The translations under genes and the position numbers were made by a program. From Wurfbainia villosa (lineage: Eukaryota; Streptophyta; Magnoliopsida; Zingiberales; Zingiberaceae), in contig CM046001.1 of assembly GCA_025175895.1 (NCBI GenBank), positions 51,521,719-51,585,718 on the forward strand: a stretch of DNA of 64,000 bases, written 5' to 3'. The notes beneath the pieces are model-generated. The model was not told where the DNA came from and did not search any database. It was given only the letters and a program-made list of their open reading frames with translations. Shown piece by piece: positions 23,299-53,147 of this stretch. The stretch's first letter is position 1, and every line of letters starts with the position of its first letter.

Positions 23299-23550
23299 TC
23301 ATTTGGTGAAAAAAATAACCTTATAACCAGTATCACACAATTGACTAACACTTAAAAGATTAAACTCAAAATTTTCTACTAATAAGACTTTGTGTATTTT
23401 AAAGTTTGAGTTTAGCTCAATATCACCTGATCCGATGATTTTGAGTTTACCATTGTTTCTGAAGGCTACCGACCCAAGTTTTTTTATTCTCAACTTCATA
23501 AATGTCAGTTGGTCTCTGGTCATATGTCTGGAGCACCCACTGCCTAACAT
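23299..23550 (-). pseudogene. Sirevirus C protease
   Basis: Copia protease fragment with MLGSGCSRHMT, where the family has D-S-G-C-S. The catalytic Asp codon has become Gly (GGC). The following GSGDIELN and KVLLVENFEFNLLSVSQLCD segments are typical of the domain. Confidence 0.75.
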
Positions 23551-24116
23551 TTATTGATCCTACACACAAAGTAGTTGGATCGGATATTATAATTTTAAAT
23601 TGATTTAGATGTTTTTAACCTAGGTTCCATCTCACCCTTTCTATGTGATCAATCAGATTAATCTTATATGTTTTGTGAGATGAATTCAATTTTACTTAGT
23701 TAATTTTAATGACAATAAAAAGTATTTAAATTTGTGTTAGATTCAACTTTAGTTTGGGCTAATCGAGTAACCTTTTTCCAAAATCAACTTCCAGGTAGTG
23801 GCGAGGCATATGGCCTTCTTGGATATTAGGTGAACCACTTCCTTAGACAAAGTTGATTAGGGAATTAAGTACTAGACTTGCTTTAGACTAAACTTTGGTC
23901 TAACTAGTTAAAGACTAGGTGAGTTAGTTCCACTCAACTTAGTGCACCAGGTAGGACGCATCCAACCTAGGCATGCACTTCGAAAAGATTCTCTAACTTA
24001 CTATCAGTTCACTTTGTCTTAGTACTAGGTTGTTCAAATTTAAATTACTTTATTTCCTATCTAGTCCATTCTAAATTAAGCAATTAAATTAGACTAAGCA
24101 TGCAATACTAAGTTAA

Positions 24117-25666
24117 TCAAGTAATTAAGCAAACAAGTTTAGTATTGATTCCCCTTGGATCATTGAATCGATACAGTCTATCCACATAGTGGATTTGATC
24201 CTTAGGAACCCAATACTTGGTTGAACCTAGTTGTGATGTTAAACTGGTCTTAGAGATCCATGCTTGGATTCTTCTACAATTACGATTAATAAGTGACATA
24301 AATGATCTATTTGTTGATCTAAACTTGAGTCCAGTCTTTTTGTACACTGCTCTTTGAGTTCAAAGGATTAGGTCAAGACCCTTGGAGCCCAATGTGAACC
24401 TTTCCAACGATGTCCTAAGCTCTTGAACTTTCCCTTTCAAGAGAGAATTCTCTTTCTCAAATTTTTTGACTTGAGTTGAGTTTCCCTCTTGAACTTGACT
24501 AGTTGAAGAGGTTAGGATAGCCTTGTGCTTAAGGATTTTAATCTCCTTAAGTAAAGACTTGACTTTAGACTTGGACTTAGTCAATTTATTATTCAAAAAT
24601 TTTATAGCAACATACAAAGTTTTAATTAATGAGTGACTCACTTTGATTGACCCTTTTAAACCGGATATGAATCTGTGGCTTGACTCGAACTTGGGCTCGA
24701 TGTCAGATTCATACTCGGTGTCGGCTTCAGACTCAAACTCGAACTCGGAAAGCCTTGCCATGAGAAACAAGTTGTTGACTTGGTCTTCTTCTTCCTCCGA
24801 TGATTCCTCCCATACTACGTTGAGTGCTTTATTGGTTTGTGGTCGCTTATTCTTTAGCTCCGGACACTCGGACATGAAGTGTCCCTTTTTGTTGCACTTG
24901 TAGCACTTGTAGTTTTGGTTTGTGCCAAATATCTTCTCCTTCATTGGCTTGGTTGGTCGCCTTCTACGCTTCATTAATTTTCGAACTAGGTTGACTAGTT
25001 CGGTCTCCATCTCTTCATCTAACTCCGATTCTGACTCATCTTCCTTGGGAGGAGGCTTGCTTTTTCCCTTCTTTCGACCTACAAATAAGGCAATATTTTT
25101 CTCGATTAAGGCTGAATTAGAACTCTTATGTAATTCAAATTCAGAAAATATTTCATCTAACCTAATTTTAGACAAATCTCTAGATACCTTGTAAGCATCA
25201 ACCATGGATGCCCACAAAGTAGTCCTAGGCAAGGCTCTTAGAGGGCACCTTATGATGTTGCAGTTCTCCACCTTCTATCCGATGGCATGAAATCCATTTA
25301 ATATGTCTTGAATGCGAGCATGGAGTTGGCTCGCGGTCTCATTATCTTGCATTTTCATATTATATAACTTATTGACTAAAAGGTCTCTCTTACATACCTT
25401 CGTGTTGGATGTCCCTTCATAGAGTTCGATGAGCTTATTCCAGAGATCCTTAGTGATGATGAATGGACCAATGTGGTTGAGCTGCTCCTTGGATAAGATG
25501 CATTGCAAGATTTGAGTGCTTTTGCATCAACTTCAACTTGTCGCTTCATTGCATTAGTCCACTTGTCGCAATCCAAAAACTCTCCTTGATCATTAGTCAG
25601 TAGATCGAAACCGATTTGGATAATGATCCACATATCGACTTGCATCTTAAGGTAACATTCCATCAT
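24117..25666 (-). pseudogene. Sirevirus C gag
   Basis: Broken into three frames. 25275-25666 has the N-terminal helices (KDLWNKLIELYEGTSNTKVC, LHARIQDILNGFHAIG). 24360-25271 carries a zinc knuckle CYKCNKKGHFMSEC, acidic Glu/Ser stretches and a predicted coiled coil. 24117-24347 ends with STKYWVPKDQ, the conserved gag tail. Frameshifts and stops make it non-functional. Confidence 0.75.
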
Positions 25667-25914
25667 ACCCTTCTAATAACGGAAGTCATCTCAGTTAAAG
25701 AATGGAGGTCAGACAATGTTGTACCCCTCAAGAAGAGCCATCGATTACCTTGCAAAACAAAAACACAAACCAAAGTTTCCAAGACTTGGTCTTGGATTAG
25801 TAGTGTGGTAGAGAAGAATGAAAATTGAAATACACAAACAAAAATAAACAAAACTGAAAAAGAAAGAGAAAAATCTGCTCAAAGTGGTGGTTGCACCAAA
25901 ATTGAGTGCCCCCA

Positions 25915-25926
25915 GCTCTTATACCA
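25915..25926 (-). other. Primer binding site of Sirevirus C
   Basis: Minus strand TGGTATAAGAGC, one mismatch from the initiator-Met site, next to the LTR at 25929. Confidence 0.78.
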
Positions 25927-25928
25927 AT

Positions 25929-26926
25929 TGTAGGACCGAAAGACACGCTAGAGGGGGGTGATTAGCATTTTAAAATCTTTTCTTTATTCATTTTAAAACC
26001 AAAGCTCACAGTGGAAAAACAAAGTTAAGACACACAAGAATACGAAGGAGTTTTACTTGGTTCACATCCTACTGCCTGCTAGTCCAAGGCCCTATGATCC
26101 TTGATCGCTTTCAAAGGGCAATTATTAAAAGGGTCTCTTTCTCGTTGGAGGTAAGAGACAAAATGATTACAAATAAAATGAAAGGGTCGATAACAACCTT
26201 ATCGGCCCCTATATAAATTAAGTTCAAATGAAAACAATGAAAGTATACCGACACAAATAAAGGAAAGATGGAGCACCGTCGAGGTTTAGAAGATGAGCGG
26301 AGGCTGGTTGCTTGTGAGATTGTGAGAGCTTAAGTGTTAGAGAAGCATTACTAGGGTTTACAATTGAACCTTCTTTTATATACCTTCCTAAGCCTTCAAG
26401 ATCATCATTTTCATCAAGATCTAGATAAAACTCTATCCACAATTTTATCCTTGAGGTGGCAATTGGCTCTTCACGAGTACACAAGTAGACTTCTCCTATT
26501 GCTAGTCGAACTACTGATTCTCCCAGTCAACTGTTGTCCTTGAGTTTCCATTCTGTCACCTGCAATACAAGATTAATACAATGTATACATATATTGATGA
26601 TGATAGTCTTTAGACCGTCCAATCTCGACTTCGGCATTCCCCCGAAAATTTTAGTTGGATCGACGCTTACGGTTGTCCTCGTACTGAGGATGCGACCTCA
26701 CTATTGCTCCACACCCAGAGCTTACCTTGCTTTATCTTTTATCCCTTTATCCTATTGCTTAGCATATGATCTTTGACCGCTATTCCTCCTGGTGTCTTTG
26801 AGCCTAGCTAAGACTGCTCAAGTTCTACACACTTGACATAACATATTAGATAACAATATGACTTAACTTTGAATCTATGTCAATATCAAAACTCATGTTC
26901 AATTATCTAGTGTCCTTACACTAACA
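25929..26926 (-). repeat. 5' LTR of Sirevirus C
   Basis: 998 bp, collinear with 13288-14295, bounded by TGTAGGACCG and ACTAACA in plus coordinates. Confidence 0.85.
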
Positions 26927-27303
26927 CAATGGTATAGGGGGAGGAAGCCTTTAGGGGGAGTGTGTCCATTAAGGGATGATGGATGCATTTTTTACCAAAT
27001 GGGGAGAAGTGAAGGTTAAGTAAACTTTCATTATGGATTACCTCTCATTTAGTGATAAGAATTGTATCATAAAGAAGAGTGAAGGCATCCTAAATGATTT
27101 TGAACAAAAGGAGAGAATGTAGGATCACATTGGGAGATGAAACATTGAAAATCTTGGTAGGCCTTTTTGTTGTATGCCAAAGGGGGAGAAGTGAATGTTT
27201 AAGTTAGGAAAACCTTCATTGTGCTTTGGCATAGGAAGAGTTAAGTTGCGCTTATTGGTTAGCCTAACTTAAACATATTTTCAAACATCAAAAAGGGAGA
27301 GAT
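26927..27303 (+). other. Element B non-coding region, part 3, with polypurine tracts
   Basis: Continues the sequence broken at 13287. Repeated purine tracts near 26936, 26953, 27000, 27181 and 27289; the last (AAAAAGGGAGAGAT) abuts the LTR. Confidence 0.65.
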
Positions 27304-29034
27304 TGTTAGTGCAATAGGCTTTGGGTCAATGTTGACCAGACTCGAGTAGTGTTTTGATGTTTGTCAAAATGGTTGGATATGGTTTGACCCAATGATGACC
27401 ATATGACTAGTGGATGATTGGGATATCCAAAGTCATATGGGGGAGATTATTTGAGGGAGATTGTTGGAGCAATCAAACCTCATGTCAAGGTTGACCAGAC
27501 TCAAGTGAGACTCGAGGGGAAGTCTAAGTTTGGATATTTGACATGGAAAGTTCAAGTATGGATACTTGGCAATGGAGAAGTTCAAGTTTAGAGACTTGGC
27601 AAAGGAAAGTCCAAGAATGGTCTTGGAATGGAGAAGTCCAAGTATGGATACTTGACAAAGGGAAAGCCTAAGGGTAGAGCCTTAGCAATGGAAGTCCTGG
27701 AGGCGCGGTCTCTTAGAAAAGGTAGACCTGAGAGCATGGCGATAACCGATGGTAGCACTTGAAGGCTAGTGCAAGAATGAACTAGTCGTGGAGGACTCGG
27801 ATGGATCCTAGAGGCGTGAGGCTAATAGAAGTGGCTAGAAGGCTTAGGTCTAGTCTAAGGGTACCCAATGGCATGATAGCCGATGGAAGCACTTGAGGGC
27901 TAGCGCTAAGGGTGAACGAGTCATGGAGGATTTGGATGGACCCTAAGGCATAAGGCTGATGGAGGTGGCTAGAAGGCTTAGGTCAAGGCCAATGGTGGTT
28001 TATCAAGTATGAAGGGATCATACTTGGGTTAAACCTCATGTTTGAGATTTAACAGTCAACTGGAGGTTTTGCCCAGTCGACTTGTCCAGTGTTGCCGACT
28101 CCCACTATGGGACTCAGTTTTCAGACTAGGTGGTCTACAGTCGACTGTTGTAGGGAGAGAAATCGATTGGTCAAGTAGGAAGCTGACTCCCGCTGTGGGC
28201 TCGACATTCGGGCTAAGTACTCAGCGTTGTGTGGCTCGACAAATGAGTTAGGTGCTCGGTAGGCAACTAGCCACAGGGATCAACTGAGCTTCCTAGGAGA
28301 AACAATAGCTCTGACAAAGCAATCGACTACTGTGGTAGAGCAGTCGACTGGAGGCTTAACAGTGGCAGGTCAGAAGGAAGATAAGCTTGACCAGCGCCTC
28401 GACTAGGGCTCAATTGAGACAGTACCTCAACTGGCGAAGTTACCATTGAGAAGTAACGGTCAGAAATCAGCCCAATGAGCAGCACCTCAACTGGGGCTCA
28501 ATCAAGACGACACCTCGACTGGCAAAGTTACCATTAAGCAGTAACGGTCAGAAATCAGCACAATGTGAAGCAATAAGAGGAGCTCAGCATGGAGGTTTCG
28601 GGAGTGGTTCTTTGAGGAATTTAAAGGGGAAACGCTGCTGCTTTCCAGGCCTTCAAGGTATTCCAAAGAAATCAAAAGAGATCAAGCAAAAATATTATTG
28701 TGTAAAGTTATTTCTTATTTGTATTTGCTTTTACTTGTATTTGGTTACTCGTTTGGTATAAACTCTTATACGAGGTTTCTCCACCTCCATATTGTTTCTG
28801 AGAAGGAGAAGAGTTGTTAGTGGTGTGGACACTAGAACTCACCATGGAATAGGAATCGTAGGTTCCGAACCATGTAAATTTTCGTGTTGTGATTGTGTGT
28901 ATTTGTCTTTATTTTTGTTATGCATTTTATTTTTATATTCTGCTACGCACTAACGTATTGTATACAAGTTAAAGCGAAAGTGAAAGACAATATTCACCCC
29001 TCCCCCCCTCTAGTGCACGTCCAACGTTCTAACA
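27304..29034 (+). repeat. 3' LTR of element B
   Basis: 1731 bp with perfect 6 bp ends TGTTAG and CTAACA. It contains CTTGG/CCAAG units (27530-27670), AGTCGACT palindromes near 28074, 28138 and 28341, and the CACCCC...CCCCTCTAG end of the lineage. Sequence to the right is not recognisably element B. Confidence 0.78.
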
Positions 29035-29135
29035 AGAGGAAAGTATTGTGCAATTCCCATTCTATGCAATCTCATTTAATCGGAATGGAGAAGCTATCGC
29101 GCACGAGTCACACACGGATTGTCGATCAACATAAC

Positions 29136-29136
29136 A

Positions 29137-29220
<84 letters not shown>
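29136..29220. repeat. Compound (TC)n-(TA)n microsatellite
   Basis: About 30 bp of CT repeats followed by about 50 bp of TA repeats. Confidence 0.95.
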
Positions 29221-29223
<3 letters not shown>

Positions 29224-30432
29224 CCATTTAGAATGATTATATGAAAATAAAATGTCTTAAATTTTTATTTGTTGTGAAAGATAATAAATTTGTGTGAATA
29301 GAAGGGCATGGTAAAAGGTTTGAAGTTTCAATGAGCATGTAAGAGAGTTGTAAAACCTTTTTAGAGCCTCATGATTAGGACGAAGATAGAAAGTGGTCAT
29401 CAAGACGTTTTACGGGTTTATTATTAAGATGAGCGCTGGTGAATTTTAAGCTACTTTTCAAATAGGAAATAGACATGTTAATAGATTTGAGATTTGAAAT
29501 CAAAATTTGAATGAACATGAATAAAGCTTAGAAACATGTTTAGGGTTTCAATATTTGATTATCACACTGCGTTCCCAAATTAATACAACAGCAAACCATA
29601 TTCCAATAGTTTTTCTAGATTCTCTTCTTGTTTACAAAATTTTATAAAAAAAAACTATTTAGTGATTTTTCTTGTGTTACAAACACTCAAGATCACTGAT
29701 TTTTGTTGAAATCATAGCAATTTTCCAGAAGTTAATGTCTGTTCGTGCTTCACTTCCAAATTACTGCATCTGAAATCACGCATCAGGAACCAACTATTCC
29801 CAAGTGCTAGCACTACAGTGAATAAAATCCAAAAGGTGCTTCACCTTCAAAATGGAGGTGGACCACTGAACGGCATTCAATTCATTGGTGCCGCACTCAA
29901 CTTGACCACTTCCCAAGCTGTGCTTTTCCTCTGCCATAATTTCCACTGCTTCATCATGGAGAGGTACCAACATATGAACACGACTCTTCAGCCACAATGC
30001 TGCAGAGTAAATACTTAGCATCAAGACTCCATCCAACCAACGAAATCAATTCACTATGTACTAACAAGGAGTCCCAAAGATGAAATACTTAGCATATATC
30101 CGAAATACTCCCTTATAAATAGTCATTTCAAACTTCTCGTGCAATGCACTAACTGAAGTCCATCACAAATATGAAATTCATCAATTCTCGGGCGACCACA
30201 ATTACTACGAGTGGGCATATTAAAGGAAGAGTCAAATTATACCACAATGCTTATTTTCTGCTATTTGGCCAAGCTAAGAGTCACGAGTAAAATAAAACTA
30301 TACCAGCTCTTAACCTTTTGTTACTGTATGCAAGGAACGAAACTTTCATGATAAATAAATTTCAAAAGGAGAAAATGTAAAGGCATTTCATTTACTAAGC
30401 CCATTTACTACCACAAACCATAATAGAGCTTT

Positions 30433-30438
30433 TTTATT
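30433..30438 (-). terminator. Possible DHAR polyadenylation signal
   Basis: AATAAA on the minus strand about 85 bp past the stop codon. Position is plausible for a plant 3' UTR; there is no transcript evidence. Confidence 0.35.
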
Positions 30439-30521
30439 CATATTTGACGGAACAAGTAGCAAAAACTAAGACAGTTCGGGCAACAAAGCGGCTCTAAAGC
30501 TCTTCGACTAAAAATTACATA

Positions 30522-50873
<20,352 letters not shown>

Positions 50874-51023
50874 TGTCGGCGGTGCAGAGGACACTGAGCT
50901 CTGGGTCGAGTGCACGCGAGGAACGTGAGACAGCCACCCGACGCGATGGTCTGGAGAATTCCGGTCGCTGCAGTTAAGGAGACCTTTGTGTGGTGTGCTG
51001 CTCCTGCGGAGCTATGGTGCAGG

Positions 51024-51040
51024 CTAAATAGGCGCACGTG
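51024..51040 (-). promoter_or_regulatory. Candidate DHAR core promoter: TATA-like box and G-box
   Basis: On the minus strand CTATTTAG (51024-51031) lies about 150 bp upstream of the ATG, with palindromic CACGTG (G-box) at 51035-51040. G-boxes bind bZIP/bHLH factors in light and stress responses. Function here is inferred from position. Confidence 0.45.
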
Positions 51041-51049
51041 TTTCACTTT

Positions 51050-51600
51050 AATCTGATGATTTGTCCTTAATATGGCCCAATGTCGGCCTTTTTGTTTTCT
51101 TTTTGAACAAGATAAGATTCTTGTGGTCCCAAATTTGGCCCTTTTTTTTTTTGCTTTTCGCAAAGAAAAATAGAGGGATTTTTTTTTTTTTCCTTTTACA
51201 AAGGTGAAAAATGAAAATACTCAAAATATTAAATAGACACAGGATAATAAAAGAGTGCGTTAAATATTTGTCAAAAATAAATATTTTGCGCATATTTTTA
51301 TAAAATTATCGAAGTGCACTTTTTTACCCTCAACTCAAATTATTTTATTATAAATATTCTTAAATTAATTTACAAAATTTAGTAAAAAAATAAACTATTC
51401 ATTAAATTAGTATAAATTTAGACTATAAATTTCAATAATATTAAAACAATATAATTTAAGAAAAATTGAAAGGAATGACATAAATTTTGTTATAAAAAAA
51501 AAATAACTAAGGCTAGGACACACTAAATAGGGTTGTCTATATATAGATCCTTTTGCATAATTAAGTTGAATCCCCTATCAATATTTATTTATTGATGCGA
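51050..51600. other. AT-rich upstream region, nothing recognised
   Basis: Contains poly-T/poly-A runs near 51145 and 51181; no gene or element boundary seen. Confidence 0.5.
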
Positions 51601-52660
51601 TCGTAGATAGATTTCTAGCTTCCCTTCAACGCCAAAGTGTGTGCAGGAAGCTTGGAGGTTCTCTCCGGCCACAACAGTAATAGAATAAGAAAGGAAAGCG
51701 CAAACCACCCAAAATAAAAAGCAACGACACAAGATTTAACGTGGTTCGGAATAAGGATTCTTACTCTACGGGGATGAGCTCTCCCACGAGCTACAGTGCC
51801 AAAGCACTTTCACTATAAATTTTCTTTTTCACGAAAAAAGCTTCCGGAGGTGGAGGGAAAAGACCTCTTACAATTAGCTTAGTATACAAATGTTACACAA
51901 ATGGAGCTCGCTACTTCTCTTCCTCTCCTTCTCCGGCGAGGTGGTGGCTCTCCCCTTCGAGCGTGCCTTCGTTCTTTGCTTAGAAGTTGCGGATCCCCTT
52001 TTTTCTCGGCCCTCCTCTGGCTTTTATCCTCCTCTTTCTCCCTGGACAGCTGTCATGCAACTACCATCCTCCATCACCATACACGTGGTCATCTTCCTTC
52101 CCTGGAGAATCATTCTGTTACAGAAATGGAGCATGGAGACTCCTCTTAGCATTACGTGGGGTCCTAATCTATTGTGTAACAAACTCCTCACCACCATTTT
52201 GAGAAATATTCTGGCCCATCTCTTTCATCCTCTTGCCCTTCGTAGAGTTATCCTAAACTTACCGCCTTGGCTTAGCCTAGCTCTTAGACTTCTCACCTCA
52301 GACTTCTTACAATGACCCGAACCAACTCCTATTCTCTCCATACATAACCAATCTCCAGGCTCGCCCTACCGAGCCAATTTTTATACTTTCCGTACCGAGC
52401 CAATCTATAAACCCGCTCGGCTGAGCCAATTCCCTTGAACCGCCTCCCCGAGCCATTTTCACCCAGATCTATGCGACCGAACCGATTTTCTCAGACCCCC
52501 TTTGTCAAACGAGGTATTGAGTTTGACTTTCTAAGTATAACGCTTCTCATCCATCTCTTCCTTACCAATTTGAATTTACCTTTTCCCATTGTCTTACCTT
52601 ATACGCTTAAAACGGCTTACTGGGCCCATGGGCCCCGCTTTTCTTTTTATACCAGGTAGT
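51600..52660 (-). repeat. LTR-like sequence (boundaries unclear)
   Basis: The tract 51680-51880, with AACGTGGTTCGGAATAAGG, a CACGAGCTAC segment and CGGAGGTGGAGGGAAAAGAC, resembles the U5/R part of minus-strand LTRs such as D and E. 52364-52460 has four spaced CGAGCCA/TGAGCCA repeats. I could not find matching ends or a partner. Confidence 0.35.
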
Positions 52661-52677
52661 CGAAAAGTCACAAAACC

Positions 52678-52692
52678 CTATATAAATCCCCT
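52678..52692 (+). promoter_or_regulatory. TATA box upstream of the gag-like ORF
   Basis: CCTATATAAATCCCC, about 165 bp upstream of the ATG at 52855, in a pyrimidine-rich context. Probably an element promoter. Confidence 0.4.
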
Positions 52693-52854
52693 TCCTCCCC
52701 TTTTTTACAGGCAATTTAACGCTCTCAACGATTTAGCCTTTTCTTCTCCCTCCTTCGGCAAATTTCTTCGACGGTGGTTAGGTGCCCTAGCTTCCTCTTT
52801 TGCAAGCGTCCCCCCTTCGACCCTCAAGTAAGTGCTCCTCTTCCTCTTGCACCT

Positions 52855-53147
52855 ATGGCCCCGAAGACCCCGACCCGAACCCCTTGGTATGAACACACTA
52901 TCACTCAGCCAGATAGCAAGCATTATTTCTTCAACATTAGGCGCTAATACATATACCCCTCTGTGCTTTGCCGTTTCAACGCCACCTCTTGCCGACCACA
53001 TCTTCCTCCTCCGGGCTTACATTGCTTCTTTTCCGAACAACTGCTCAATGGTTTATATTTGCCCGTCCCTCCTTCCTACCAAGAAATTCTGGACTTTTAT
53101 AAGTTGTCCATCAACCAGTTCACTCCCAATTCCTTCCGCATATTATC
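52855..53147 (+). pseudogene. Truncated gypsy-type gag-like (putative plant transposon protein) ORF
   Basis: Starts MAPKTPTRTPWYEHTITQPD, hits a TAA at 52945-52947 and continues in frame with LHCFFSEQLLNGLYLPVPPS and EILDFYKLSINQFTPNSFRI. The last part resembles the 'transposase (putative), gypsy type' N-terminal domain of plant Ty3 elements (P-loop-free helix with LPxxP and SxxQxxPNSxR). It is cut at 53147 by the LTR of Copia G. Confidence 0.5.

Larger units (their letters stand above)
13288..26926 (-). mobile_element. Sirevirus C: full-length but degenerate Ty1/copia element
   Basis: LTRs at 13288-14295 and 25929-26926 flank gag, protease, integrase, RT and RNase H in Copia order on the minus strand. 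Flanks CAATT and CAATG match 4 of 5, a decayed target duplication in element B. Without the nested D insertion it is about 8.1 kb. Every domain carries stops or frameshifts. Confidence 0.85.
8649..29034 (+). mobile_element. Sirevirus-like element B (gag relic, no pol seen), carrying nested insertions
   Basis: Plus-strand remains lie in four pieces: gag (8649-9957), non-coding (9958-10420, 12283-13287, 26927-27303) and 3' LTR (27304-29034). They are separated by a solo LTR and by element C. Rejoining the flanks restores a continuous AT-rich Sirevirus 3' region. No RT or integrase remains, so B was either gag-only like D and E or lost pol. Its 5' LTR is not recognisable; LTR A, which abuts it, differs from B's 3' LTR. 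Confidence 0.6.
29035..30521. other. Region downstream of DHAR, no gene recognised
   Basis: AT-rich sequence between element B and the DHAR stop codon. It holds a microsatellite at 29136-29220 and a possible DHAR polyadenylation signal; I see no coding domain on either strand. Confidence 0.5.

Noticed and set aside
7400..29034. LTR A and the LTR at 27304 as the two LTRs of one element
   Set aside because: Their ends and interiors differ beyond what divergence of a pair would give; only short lineage motifs are shared.
29136..29220. TA-rich tract as a promoter or origin
   Set aside because: Plain dinucleotide microsatellite.
29794..30036. Short overlapping frames downstream of DHAR as a second host gene
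   Set aside because: No domain, no splice-consistent continuation, overlapping on both strands.
51890..52315. 141-codon plus-strand frame with three overlapping alternatives
   Set aside because: Leu/Pro/Ser-rich composition from a pyrimidine-rich LTR-like tract; no domain or codon pattern.
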